Source of the DNA: Stutzerimonas stutzeri
Lineage (GTDB): Bacteria; Pseudomonadota; Gammaproteobacteria; Pseudomonadales; Pseudomonadaceae
Direction: 5' to 3'
Assembly (NCBI RefSeq): GCF_000590475.1
Contig: NZ_CP007441.1
Coordinates: 4,036,660-4,100,659 of the forward strand
DNA: 64,000 nt
In this document: piece after piece, positions 53,605-62,694 of the stretch
How the letters are laid out: each line of letters begins with the position of its first letter
Numbering within the stretch: position 1 is the stretch's first letter
The notes under the pieces: model-generated
Told to the model about the DNA's origin: nothing
The model's database searches: none
Seen by the model: only the letters and a program-made list of their open reading frames with translations
Program-made: the position numbers and the translations under genes

Positions 53605-54717
53605 CTACTCAATATGTCTATAGAAGTACCAGAATTTTTCCACTGCTATGGCATCGGAGAATTCTTGCTGTAATCGCGCAGACTGAGAAGAGATAATTTC
53701 GCAGCGGTCAATTTCGGCTAATGAAGACTGAATCATCAACAGGGAGGACAAGGCTTCCGAATCCGCCAGCGGAAACAACATCCCGTGGCTGGCCACTACC
53801 TCTTTGCCACCACCACAATCGCTGCAGACAACCGGAACTCCGGCCGCCATGGCTTCAAGTAACACCATTCCGAAAGGTTCATGATCTGATGTCAACGCGA
53901 ACAAATCGAACGCTTTGAAGTAGCACCGCCCCCGCTGCACCTGCCCGAGAAAACGCACCGACCTAGCAACGCCTAGCTCGATAGCCAGTGCTTTCAACGA
54001 GTCCTCCAGCTTACCGCTACCCATGATGGCCAGCAGGCTGCCGCCAGGCAGATTAGGCAGCGCCTGGGCGAAGCCACGGATCAGCGTTGCCTGATCCTTG
54101 TCCGGATGGAGGCGGCCCACGTTCCCAACGATCCAGGCATCCTGAGGTAGTTGCAGAAATGCACGCGCCTCTTCACGGGAAACCTGTCCTGCCTGCACGG
54201 CGGCTATATCAATACGGTTGTACAAAGTATGGATGCGCTCAGCTGGCCATTTCGGCAAGCAGGCTCGGAGGTCATCGCGTACGGCGTTGGAAACACCGAG
54301 CAGGGCAAGGCGCTTGCAATAATGATTGGCGAACAGTTGACGTGAGCGGCGTTGGTAGTCACCAAACGCATGATGCACTCCAATCACCGGCAAGTTAGTT
54401 CCCAGCAACGCCACGTAAACTGGTTTGAACCGATGAGCGATACAGAAAGCGAAATTGCGTGCTCTGGATATCCTGCGGATATCGCGAATTGCGCGCAGCT
54501 TCAGGCCACGTACGTCGCGGCTGCTGTAATCGAGGAAGATCACCTCATCGGAAGGCGAACCCTCCGCCACATGATCGCTCGGAGCGCCGGTGAGATAGAC
54601 AGTACATACCTTGTGGGACGTGCCAACGAAAAGCGCGGCGTATTGCCGCGCACAATCGAGAAACGGACCGTCATAGCTATGACAGAACTGCAGCACCCAT
54701 TGCTCAGACGCCGTCAT
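53605..54717 (-). CDS. wapH: GT4-family glycosyltransferase (WapH-like)
   Basis: A 370-residue GT-B transferase. The nucleotide-sugar region has VGNVGRLHPDKDQATLIRGF (198-217) and the E-x7-E motif EPFGMVLLE (Glu280, Glu288). Its position next to the carbamoyltransferase gene corresponds to PA5004 (wapH), proposed to add an outer-core hexose in P. aeruginosa; the symbol rests on that synteny. Its first 14 bases overlap the end of the carbamoyltransferase gene. Confidence 0.75.
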   Translation of the reverse strand: MTASEQWVLQFCHSYDGPFLDCARQYAALFVGTSHKVCTVYLTGAPSDHVAEGSPSDEVIFLDYSSRDVRGLKLRAIRDIRRISRARNFAFCIAHRFKPVYVALLGTNLPVIGVHHAFGDYQRRSRQLFANHYCKRLALLGVSNAVRDDLRACLPKWPAERIHTLYNRIDIAAVQAGQVSREEARAFLQLPQDAWIVGNVGRLHPDKDQATLIRGFAQALPNLPGGSLLAIMGSGKLEDSLKALAIELGVARSVRFLGQVQRGRCYFKAFDLFALTSDHEPFGMVLLEAMAAGVPVVCSDCGGGKEVVASHGMLFPLADSEALSSLLMIQSSLAEIDRCEIISSQSARLQQEFSDAIAVEKFWYFYRHIE

Positions 54718-56458
54718 ACCAACCCTTGCCCTCCTTGACCACGAGGATGTCCTCCATGATCAGGTACTGCAGATCCGAGCCATAAAACATGTTCAGCGCA
54801 TCGGCTGGCGAACAGATCATCGGCTCGCCACGGCGGTTCAGCGAGGTGTTCAGCGACACGCCGTTACCGGTCAGCTTCTCCAGCTCCAGCATCAGGTCGT
54901 ACCAGCGCGGATTGTGCCGGCGCTCCAGTACTTGGGCGCGCGACGTGCCATCCTCGTGAACCACTTCACCGACGCGCTCCTTCCAACCCTCGTTGACCTC
55001 GAAGGTGAAGGTCATGAACGGGCTGGGGTGATCGACCTTGAGCATTTGTGATGCAACTGTATCGAGCATGGACGGGCAGAAGGGTCTCCAGCGCTCGCGG
55101 AACTTGATCTGCTCGTTGATGCGATCGGCCACGCCCGGCACGCTCGGACAGCCGATGATCGAACGGCCGCCAAGAGCGCGCGGGCCGAACTCCATGCGCC
55201 CTTGGAACCAGGCCACGGGGTTTCCGTCCGCCATGATCATGGCAATGCGCTCGGGGGTGTTGGTGATCTGCTTGAACACCGGCTGGTTCGGGTGCCGGGC
55301 ACAGGCCGCGATGACATCTTCGTTGGAATAAGACGGGCCGAGATAGACGTGCTCCATCTTTTCCACCGGTACACCGCGCTGGTGGGAGACGTAGGCAGCC
55401 GCACCAACCGCGGTCCCGGCATCGCCGGAGGCAGGCTGGACGAACAGCTCTTTGACGTCGTCGCGGGCGATGATCTTCTGGTTGAGCTTGACGTTAAGCG
55501 CGCAACCGCCGGCGAAAGCAATCTTGCCGGTCTCGCGAATGATGTCGCCCAGGTAATAGTCCATCATCTGCAGCACGAGCTTTTCGAACAGCGCCTGCAT
55601 GGCGGCCGCGTAATGGATGTAGGGATCGTCGGCGATATCGCCTTCGCGCTTGGGGCCCAGCCACTCGATCAGCTTGGGCGAGAAGTAATAGCCCTTGCCC
55701 TTCTCCTTGTAACGACGGAAGCCGATGACATTGGCGTACTCGGTATTGATGGTCAGCTCGCCGTTCTCGAACGTGGCCAGGCGAGAGAAGTCATACTTGG
55801 CGGCATCGCCGTAGGGCGCCATGCCCATGACCTTGAATTCGCCGTCAAGCATCTCGAAACCGAGATATTCAGTGATCGCGCCGTAGAGACCGCCAAGGGA
55901 ATCCGGGTCGTAGAATTCCTTGATCTTGTGGATCTTGCCATTCTCGCCCCAGCCGAAGAAGGTGGTGGCGTATTCACCCTTGCCGTCGATGCCGAGGATC
56001 GCGGTCTTCTCGGTAAAACCGGAGCAGTGGTAAGCGCTGGAGGCATGTGCCAGGTGATGCTCGACCGGCTGCAGCTTGACCTTCTTCAGGTCGAAGCCGA
56101 GCTGCTGGAGACACCATTCAATGCGTTTCTTGTAGCGGTAGTAGCGGCGGTTGCCCATAAGGATGGCATCCAGCGCACGATCCGGTGCGTACCAGTAACG
56201 CTTTGCATAGTGCCAGCGCGCCTTTTCGAAGATGCTGATGGGTGCGAACGGAATTGCCACCACATCGACGTCGCACGGCTTGATGCCGGCCTGCTCAAGG
56301 CAGAATTTGGCGGATTCGTACGGCATGCGGTTCTTGGCATGCTTGTCACGCACGAAGCGCTCTTCTTCGACGGCGGCGATCAGCTTGCCGTCGATATACA
56401 GGGCGGCGGAAGGATCATGACTGAGGGCGCCGGAAAGGCCGAGAATCGTCAATGCCAC
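54704..56458 (-). CDS. wapO: LPS core O-carbamoyltransferase (NodU/CmcH family, WapO-like)
   Basis: A 584-residue carbamoyltransferase. The N-terminal Kae1-like domain has GLSGALSHDPSAAL and the metal-binding HHLAHASSAY (His134, His138); the C-terminal domain includes GRMEFGPRALGGRSI and NTSLNRRGEPMICSP, typical of NodU/TobZ enzymes. In P. aeruginosa the homologous PA5005 product carbamoylates the second heptose of the inner core. GC-rich again, so it belongs to the conserved part of the locus. It precedes the wapH-like gene with a 14-base overlap. Confidence 0.88.
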   Translation of the reverse strand: MALTILGLSGALSHDPSAALYIDGKLIAAVEEERFVRDKHAKNRMPYESAKFCLEQAGIKPCDVDVVAIPFAPISIFEKARWHYAKRYWYAPDRALDAILMGNRRYYRYKKRIEWCLQQLGFDLKKVKLQPVEHHLAHASSAYHCSGFTEKTAILGIDGKGEYATTFFGWGENGKIHKIKEFYDPDSLGGLYGAITEYLGFEMLDGEFKVMGMAPYGDAAKYDFSRLATFENGELTINTEYANVIGFRRYKEKGKGYYFSPKLIEWLGPKREGDIADDPYIHYAAAMQALFEKLVLQMMDYYLGDIIRETGKIAFAGGCALNVKLNQKIIARDDVKELFVQPASGDAGTAVGAAAYVSHQRGVPVEKMEHVYLGPSYSNEDVIAACARHPNQPVFKQITNTPERIAMIMADGNPVAWFQGRMEFGPRALGGRSIIGCPSVPGVADRINEQIKFRERWRPFCPSMLDTVASQMLKVDHPSPFMTFTFEVNEGWKERVGEVVHEDGTSRAQVLERRHNPRWYDLMLELEKLTGNGVSLNTSLNRRGEPMICSPADALNMFYGSDLQYLIMEDILVVKEGKGWYDGV

Positions 56459-56470
56459 GGGTATTGCCTC

Positions 56471-57922
56471 TTAATCTTCGATGCTGGTGCCGGGCACCGC
56501 GGGTAAACGTTGGTCAAGCAGTCGATGCAGGGCGCAGTCGGCCGGCCAGTTGCGCAGAAAACGTGCGCGGTCCTTGGCATAGGCCCGGGCGAAGCTGGTA
56601 TCGCTGCCATGTTGCTGAACGGCATCGAGATCGATGAGTGCCCAGCGGCTCCGCTCCCAGAAAAGGTTGTGCCCCTTGAGATCGCCATGACTGATGCGCT
56701 CGCGAATCAGCGCCGCGAACAATTGGTCCAGCGCGGACAACTCTTCCTCGGGCGGACAGCTATCCAGGTACGGCTGAAAACGCGCGATTATATCTTCACC
56801 GGGGAGCAATTCGGTAATCAGCCAAGCGGGGCCACGTAGCCACAACCAGCGGCGCTCGATTACAGCCAGCAAGCGCGGCGTGGCGATCCCCAGAAAATCA
56901 AGGCGATTGCCTTCGATCCAGCTATGCCACGCCCGGCTTGGGCGCCAGAAGCGCTTGAGCCAATGCAGCGGATTCTTGATGTTGTAGCGTTTGATCAGCA
57001 ATGGCCGCCCATCTAGGTCGACCTGCGCTACGGTAGCGGCGCCGCCGGTCTTGAAGAGCCTACCCTTGACGATGAACGCATCCGGGTCGGCAAGCACCGC
57101 CTGCAGGCCTGATTCCTCATCGCGCCTCACCACCTGCGCACCGAATGCTCCGATACGCGCGCTGAAGAGACTGCAATCGCGCGCGGCCTTCTTCAGGTAA
57201 TCGTTTAGACGCCAGGCGCGAGTCTTGCGGATCTCCTTGAGCAACGCCTCCAACGGCAACGCATGCTGGCTATTGGCGAGCAGATAGTGCACCAGCACCT
57301 CTTCGATGAACGGCTCAAGCTCCGCCGGCAACTGGGCGAAGAAAACACCAAGGTTTTCCAGCACCCGCTCCCGGGACAACGGGCTTCCGGGCACTTCCGC
57401 CTTCACGCCACCGCCGTCAACTACATAGAGCTGATTGCCTGCACGCAGCAGATTGTCGAGGTGTAGATCAGCCTGCCAGATGCCGCGCGCGTGCATATGT
57501 GCGATAAGCGCGAGCGCATCCGCGAGTACCTGCTCCTGGGCGGAAGACAGCGGCGTATCCTGCTCGGCTTCCCGCCAAAGGCTCCAGAGACTCCAAGCCC
57601 CCTCGAGATAACCGAACGTCAGCCACCCACCCTCTCGCTCAACCCACCCCTCGTCCAGCAGAGTAGCCGTCGGTAGGCCCTGCTCAACCAAGAGCGCAGC
57701 ACCCTGCCGCTCACGCTGGTAGTGTCGACCAGCCTTATCTCCGACCAGCATCTTGACCAATACCTGACGCCCTTTCCACTCAGCCCGCCCGACATAACGC
57801 TGCCCCGGCAAGACACGCAACCACGACTCGATGAGCATTTCGCCCGAAGAGAGATCCAGAACCAGTGGCAGCGACGGATTACGACCGGCTTTTGCCAGCT
57901 CGCCGAGCTTCAATCTGTTCAT
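56471..57922 (-). CDS. Tandem-domain LPS core kinase-like protein
   Basis: A 483-residue protein made of two kinase folds. Domain 1 (about 1-230) has Lys57, the catalytic loop ADLHLDNLL (Asp152) and the metal site VVDGGG (Asp169). Domain 2 (about 255-483) has LLIKRYN (Lys311), SHGDLKGHNLF (His412, Asp414, Asn419) and LIDLDAV (Asp431). Both sets look intact, so both halves may be active. It matches the PA5006 position in P. aeruginosa. It overlaps the next kinase gene upstream by 4 bases. Probably phosphorylates heptose residues. Confidence 0.8.
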   Translation of the reverse strand: MNRLKLGELAKAGRNPSLPLVLDLSSGEMLIESWLRVLPGQRYVGRAEWKGRQVLVKMLVGDKAGRHYQRERQGAALLVEQGLPTATLLDEGWVEREGGWLTFGYLEGAWSLWSLWREAEQDTPLSSAQEQVLADALALIAHMHARGIWQADLHLDNLLRAGNQLYVVDGGGVKAEVPGSPLSRERVLENLGVFFAQLPAELEPFIEEVLVHYLLANSQHALPLEALLKEIRKTRAWRLNDYLKKAARDCSLFSARIGAFGAQVVRRDEESGLQAVLADPDAFIVKGRLFKTGGAATVAQVDLDGRPLLIKRYNIKNPLHWLKRFWRPSRAWHSWIEGNRLDFLGIATPRLLAVIERRWLWLRGPAWLITELLPGEDIIARFQPYLDSCPPEEELSALDQLFAALIRERISHGDLKGHNLFWERSRWALIDLDAVQQHGSDTSFARAYAKDRARFLRNWPADCALHRLLDQRLPAVPGTSIED

Positions 57923-58653
57923 TCACGACCCTCGAAGAACCTCAAGACCGCCCTGACCCTGGCCTTGTCTCGACTATCCAGCTTCCGGTGACCGCTGTAT
58001 TGCAGATAGAAACGCAAGCGCTGCGTCCGCGTTAGCTGGTACTTGGCAACCTTGTCCAGACAAGCCAGGTCCTTGACGATGCGCCTCTGCAATAGCGGTC
58101 CGCGCCAAAAGTCACCAGTGGGACAGTCGATCAGATACAGCCGACGCTGGGGATCGACCAGCAGATTGCGCCACTTGAGGTCATTGTGAACAAACCCGCG
58201 GTCATGCATCGTCCGTGCCGAACGTGCCAGTTGCAGGCTGACATCCTGCACCCACCGCCCGTCCCGCAGCCGTACATCGGCAGTGTTGGCTAGCAGGGCT
58301 AGATCCTCAGTCTGCGCCAGCTCCTTGGTAATCAGCGCTCCACGCAAAAAAGCACCATTGCGGCGCTCCAGCCCGTACGCCACAATCGGAGCGGTCGGAA
58401 TGCCCCAGCGACGAAAGAGCATCAGATTCTGCCATTCGGCCTTGACCCGCGGGCGGCCAACCAATCGACGCAACCCTTTGCCCGCCCCGGAGTACCGCTT
58501 CACGTAATAGCGCACACCGTTGCGCTCGATGCGGATGACCTCCGACAGGTCGTCCTGAGTCAGCCGCTCGCCTTCGAGCTTGAACACGCACTCCAGACTA
58601 CCGAAGTCTTCGCTCAGATCGGCATAGGCCGGGTCCAGTGTCCAGCCAGCCAT
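57919..58653 (-). CDS. Lipopolysaccharide kinase InaA-family protein
   Basis: A 244-residue single-domain kinase-like protein. Lys52 (YYVKRY), Glu73, the catalytic loop FVHNDLKWRNLL (Asp158, Asn163) and the metal site YLIDCPTG (Asp176) are all present. It lies between waaP and the tandem-domain kinase gene; P. aeruginosa, as I recall, has two such genes (PA5007, PA5008) here, so one appears to be missing. Its ATG shares a base with the waaP stop. Confidence 0.82.
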   Translation of the reverse strand: MAGWTLDPAYADLSEDFGSLECVFKLEGERLTQDDLSEVIRIERNGVRYYVKRYSGAGKGLRRLVGRPRVKAEWQNLMLFRRWGIPTAPIVAYGLERRNGAFLRGALITKELAQTEDLALLANTADVRLRDGRWVQDVSLQLARSARTMHDRGFVHNDLKWRNLLVDPQRRLYLIDCPTGDFWRGPLLQRRIVKDLACLDKVAKYQLTRTQRLRFYLQYSGHRKLDSRDKARVRAVLRFFEGRE

Positions 58654-59459
58654 CAGAGCGCATTCCCGTAGCGCAGCTTACGGTCCTGCAGCTTCTCGGC
58701 CTTGCTCTCCAGACGCGACAGCAGCGCCGCCTCGTCGCGTAGGATCTGGCGCAGCGGCGCTTGAAAGTAGCTCCGTAGAAACCTCAACTTGTCGCGCTTG
58801 GTCAAGCCGATGCCTAACGCCGAGAAATACAAGCCAGCCAGATCCTTGTCGCGCCATCGACGTGGTGTCTGCCGGCGCACCTGCGCGCGATGCAGGTCGA
58901 TCAGCGACAGGCGGAAATCTTCGGCGGTTACTGGTTTGTCGGTATGCAACAGAAAATGGCAGATATAGCAGTCACGATGATTTACACCGGCGCGATGCAT
59001 GGTACCGGTCATGCGGGCAACCTCTTCGATCAGCGCACGCTTGAGCCTGGGCTCAGGCGCAATTTGCAGCCAATCAGTGCTGTAGTCTTCGAGGCTGATC
59101 GTCGGCGCCAACTCTTCGGTCACGATGAACGAATGCTGGGTAGCGGGATTACCGCCTCGCTCGCCATAGCCCACAGCCGTCATGGTCGGCACACCCACGT
59201 CGTGCAGCCGCTGGATGGCGCGCCACTCCTGACCCGCCCCGAGCACCGGTCGCTTGGCAGTACTGAGATTCTTGACGATCTCACCCCAGCCGATGCCACG
59301 ATGAATCTTGACGAAATAGCCGCGACCCTCGACTTCCGTTCTGAGCGTACGGCGGCCTTCCAGCTCCCGATATACCTGGCCTTGCAATTGTTCGACCGCT
59401 TCGAACGGATCACGACCAGCCCAGAGCGTCTTGAAGGGTTCTGCGAGGATAAGTTTCAT
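58653..59459 (-). CDS. waaP: Lipopolysaccharide core heptose(I) kinase WaaP
   Basis: A 268-residue inner-core kinase that phosphorylates heptose I with ATP. The catalytic loop GVNHRDCYICHFLL has Asp163, the same residue number as the essential aspartate reported for P. aeruginosa WaaP; the metal site is in LSLIDLHRAQ. Length matches exactly. In P. aeruginosa this gene is essential. It overlaps waaG and the InaA-family gene by one base each, so all are translationally coupled. Confidence 0.96.
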   Translation of the reverse strand: MKLILAEPFKTLWAGRDPFEAVEQLQGQVYRELEGRRTLRTEVEGRGYFVKIHRGIGWGEIVKNLSTAKRPVLGAGQEWRAIQRLHDVGVPTMTAVGYGERGGNPATQHSFIVTEELAPTISLEDYSTDWLQIAPEPRLKRALIEEVARMTGTMHRAGVNHRDCYICHFLLHTDKPVTAEDFRLSLIDLHRAQVRRQTPRRWRDKDLAGLYFSALGIGLTKRDKLRFLRSYFQAPLRQILRDEAALLSRLESKAEKLQDRKLRYGNAL

Positions 59460-60577
59460 TAACGCTCCGCCAGAATCACATCGGCTGCCCGCTCGGGCAT
59501 GCTGTAAAGGTCGGCGCGGTTAGCATAAGCCAGGGCGTTGTATGCCCAGCGACTGCGCTGCCCGTCATCGGCGAGCATCTCGGCCAGCATGCGATCGAGC
59601 TGGTTTTGATCGAACGGGCTGGACACCACGCGCCCGCAGTCAGCGTCCGCGATGTAATGGGCGTAACCGCAGACATCGGTGACGAGCACCGGCAAACCGG
59701 CGACCAAGGCTTCCAAAAGGACGGTGCCGGTGTTCTCGTTGTAAGCCGGATGGATCAACAGATCGGCCCCGAGCAGAAAACGTGGAACATCGCTGCGCCC
59801 CTTGAGAAACTCGATCTGGCTGGATATTCCTAACGTCTTCGCTTGCAGTTGAAAGGGCTTCGGGTCGTCCTGACCGATGACGAACAGGCGCACGCGCCTT
59901 TTCAACTGGCGGGGAAGCGAGGCTACCGCCTTAAGGCTGCGGTCGAGGCCCTTGGTCTTGAAGCCGGAGCCGATCTGCACCAGCAACAGCTCTTCGCTGC
60001 CCAGTGTGAATTCGTCGCGGAACGCCTGGCGAATCTCAGCGGCATTGCTCGGCGCACGCCGGTCTTGAGCGATGCCCGGAGGAAGCAGATGAAAGCGCGC
60101 GGCGGGCGTTGCGTAGTGTTTGACGAACAGCGGCTGCTGGACCTCGGAAATCATCAGAATTTCAGTCTTCGACTGCGGATCGAACACCGCACGTTCGTAC
60201 TCCGCAAAATGCTTATAGCGCCCCCAGCGACGATAGATCGGGTTGCGCAGGGTCTGTGCCTTGTCTTCGAAACAGGGGTCTGCCGCGTAATACACATCGA
60301 GCCCAGGCATTTTATTGAAGCCGATCACGCGGTCTACCGGGCGCTTTGCCAGGTCCGCCTCGACCCAGGCGGTAAAGCGCTCGTTACGGGTGTGGTTGAA
60401 GATCGCCTTGACGGGTGCGATCAGCACCTCGAAGCCCTCGGGCACCTCACCTTCCCAGATCATTGCGTAGACCCGAATGACATGTCCGCGACGCTGGCAT
60501 TCCAGCGCGATGCGCATGAAGTCGCGCTGCAGCCCGCCGAAAGGAAAATACTTGTAAAGGATGAAGGCCAGCTGCAT
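59459..60577 (-). CDS. waaG: LPS core glucosyltransferase WaaG
   Basis: A 372-residue GT4 glycosyltransferase that adds the first hexose of the outer core to heptose II. The N-terminal FILYKYFPFGGLQRDFMRIA is the typical WaaG acceptor-side motif; the C-terminal region has VQIGSGFKTKGLDRSLKA and HPAYNENTGTVLLEAL with the E-x7-E glutamates. Overlaps waaC and waaP by one base on each side. Confidence 0.96.
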   Translation of the reverse strand: MQLAFILYKYFPFGGLQRDFMRIALECQRRGHVIRVYAMIWEGEVPEGFEVLIAPVKAIFNHTRNERFTAWVEADLAKRPVDRVIGFNKMPGLDVYYAADPCFEDKAQTLRNPIYRRWGRYKHFAEYERAVFDPQSKTEILMISEVQQPLFVKHYATPAARFHLLPPGIAQDRRAPSNAAEIRQAFRDEFTLGSEELLLVQIGSGFKTKGLDRSLKAVASLPRQLKRRVRLFVIGQDDPKPFQLQAKTLGISSQIEFLKGRSDVPRFLLGADLLIHPAYNENTGTVLLEALVAGLPVLVTDVCGYAHYIADADCGRVVSSPFDQNQLDRMLAEMLADDGQRSRWAYNALAYANRADLYSMPERAADVILAER

Positions 60578-61578
60578 CAGGGTGTCTCCGATGACCGCAA
60601 CAGGGCCTTGAGTTCGCTGGCGACGCGTTCGGGTGACAGGTCGTCGAAGCAGGGTTTATGCCGATCGCCCTTACCGGCGTTCGGGCCACTGGCGCACAGA
60701 TGCACTTGCGAACGTCCGTACGCACCGACACGGCCGGGCAGGGTCGGGCCGTAAAGCGAGATACTCGGTATATCCAGTGCCGCGGCCAGATGGCCGAGCC
60801 CCGTATCCACCGCCACACAGGCACGCGCACCGGCGACTACCTTGGCGATACCGCCGAGATTCAGCCGGGGCAATACCGATACGCCGCCCAGTCCGCTGGC
60901 GATGCGCTCGGCGCGCGCCTTTTCGTCGGCATTGCCCCAAGGAAGACGGATCGCCCAACCGAAGTCGCTCATGCGCTCGGCCAATTGGCGCCAGTAGGGT
61001 TCCGGCCAATGTTTGCTCGGCCAGGTAGTGCCATGCAGAAACAATAGATAGGGCTGCTCGTTAGGTGTCGCTAGGAGGCTACGATCCAGCCCGTAATCGG
61101 CAATCGTTTCGGGAACCGGATAACCGAGCGATTGCGCGAACAACTGCCGCACTCGCTCGAGGGCATGCTGGTCACGCGGCACGGCGTAGCGGCGATCGTA
61201 AAAGCGCGACGCCAGCGGCTCCCGCGCCGAGACCTGATCCAGGCCGGCGACCGAGGCATTGACGTAACGGGTCAGCCAGGCGCTCTTGAGCAGACCTTGC
61301 GCATCGATGACCAGGTCATAGTGGGCCTCGCGCAAACGCGCTTTGAAGCGTCGCCACTCACCAGAACGAAGGGTTTGCAGAGGATGCTTTCGCCAACGGC
61401 GAATCGCCACGGGAATGACCTGCGCCACCGCAGGATGCCACGCCGGGATCTCGGCGAAGCCCTCCTCCACGACCCAGTCGAACTGAATCCCGGGAAGGAC
61501 TCGCTGCGCATCGGTCAACGCAGGAAGCGTATGCACGACGTCGCCCAGCGAGGAGGTCTTGATCAGCAGAACCCTCAC
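60577..61578 (-). CDS. waaC: Lipopolysaccharide heptosyltransferase I WaaC
   Basis: A 333-residue GT9 transferase that places heptose I on Kdo. It begins MRVLLIKTSSLGDVVHTLPA, the N-terminal signature of WaaC, and has LHGTTWPSKHWPEPYWRQL plus CVAVDTGLGHLAAAL, which form the ADP-heptose site. It directly abuts waaF with no intervening base. Confidence 0.96.
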   Translation of the reverse strand: MRVLLIKTSSLGDVVHTLPALTDAQRVLPGIQFDWVVEEGFAEIPAWHPAVAQVIPVAIRRWRKHPLQTLRSGEWRRFKARLREAHYDLVIDAQGLLKSAWLTRYVNASVAGLDQVSAREPLASRFYDRRYAVPRDQHALERVRQLFAQSLGYPVPETIADYGLDRSLLATPNEQPYLLFLHGTTWPSKHWPEPYWRQLAERMSDFGWAIRLPWGNADEKARAERIASGLGGVSVLPRLNLGGIAKVVAGARACVAVDTGLGHLAAALDIPSISLYGPTLPGRVGAYGRSQVHLCASGPNAGKGDRHKPCFDDLSPERVASELKALLRSSETP

Positions 61579-62613
61579 TCAGCGCACCTCGACCGGCTGC
61601 GGAACCAAGCGATCCAGAGCCTCGATGACCAGCGGCGGTTGCAGTTCACGCATGCAATTGTTGTGGCCGAAACGGCAGGTTCGCTCGAAACAAGGGCTGC
61701 AATCGAGACCCAGGCGTACGACTTCGACCTGCTCGGACAACGGTGGCGTAAAGGCAGGCGAGGTAGAACCGTAAACTGACACCAGCGAGCGACCGAGCGC
61801 CGCCGCGACGTGCATCAGTCCCGAATCGTTGGAGACAACCGCCTCGGCACATGAAAGTAGGTCGATGGCCTCGGCCAGGCTGGTCTCGCCAGCGAGGTTC
61901 AGCGCTTCTTCGCGAAGCCCGGGGATCAGCCGCTGCAGAATTTCTTCGCCGACGGCATGATCATTCTTCGAACCAAACAGCCAGACCTGCCATCCCTGAC
62001 GAATTTTCGCCTCCGCCACCTTGGCGAAGTGCTCGGCTGGCCAGCGTTTGGATTCGCCGAACTCCGCTCCGGGACAGAGCGCCAACACAGGTCGGTCCAA
62101 CGTCAAACCGAAACGTGCCAACGCGGCATCGCGTGTTTCCTCAACGATGCGCAGTGACGGTTTCGGATACGGCTTGGGCAGCTCGGTGCCGGGCTCATAG
62201 GCCAGTGCCATGAAGCGCTCGATCATCAGCGGATAGCGCTGCTTGTCCAGCTTGCGTATGTCATTGAGCAGGCCGAAGCGCATCTCGCCGCGCCACCCCG
62301 TACGTTTCGGGATACCGGCAAAGAACGGGACCAGCGCCGACTTTAACGAATTCGGCAACAGGATCGCCTGCTGATATTGGCCACGCAGGCTCTGCGCGAT
62401 AGTGCGCCGCGTCGCCATATCCAGCACGCCGTGCCCGACCGGAAAGCTCAGCGCCTGACGCACTTCGGGCATACGCTCGAGAATCGGGCGACTCCACTCC
62501 GGTGCGAGCACGTCGATCTGGCAATCGGGATGGCGCTGTTTCAGGCAGACGAACAACGTCTGCGCCATCACCATGTCGCCGACCCAGCTGGGACCCACAA
62601 TCAGAATATTCAT
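61579..62613 (-). CDS. waaF: Lipopolysaccharide heptosyltransferase II WaaF
   Basis: A 344-residue GT9 transferase that adds heptose II. The N-terminal MNILIVGPSWVGDMVMAQTL and the GAEFGESKRWPAEHF and VVSNDSGLMHVAAALG blocks are diagnostic. First gene of the long core operon running left; the promoter should lie in the hairpin-rich region between it and ilvE, or transcription may continue from ilvE. Confidence 0.96.
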   Translation of the reverse strand: MNILIVGPSWVGDMVMAQTLFVCLKQRHPDCQIDVLAPEWSRPILERMPEVRQALSFPVGHGVLDMATRRTIAQSLRGQYQQAILLPNSLKSALVPFFAGIPKRTGWRGEMRFGLLNDIRKLDKQRYPLMIERFMALAYEPGTELPKPYPKPSLRIVEETRDAALARFGLTLDRPVLALCPGAEFGESKRWPAEHFAKVAEAKIRQGWQVWLFGSKNDHAVGEEILQRLIPGLREEALNLAGETSLAEAIDLLSCAEAVVSNDSGLMHVAAALGRSLVSVYGSTSPAFTPPLSEQVEVVRLGLDCSPCFERTCRFGHNNCMRELQPPLVIEALDRLVPQPVEVR

Positions 62614-62633
62614 AAGCGAGAAGCCATAAGCTT

Positions 62634-62689
62634 GAAGCTGGAAGCGAACGCCGGAATTATTTCAATTCCGACTGTTGGCTTCCAGCTTC
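62634..62689. repeat. Nested inverted repeat between ilvE and waaF
   Basis: GAAGCTGGAAGC (62634-62645) and GCTTCCAGCTTC (62678-62689) are a perfect 12-bp dyad, and inside it CGGAATT/AATTCCG (62652-62670) forms a second 7-bp hairpin. No strong T-run follows on the minus strand. It could act as a partial terminator or processing site between ilvE and the core operon. Confidence 0.65.
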
Positions 62690-62694
62690 CGGCT

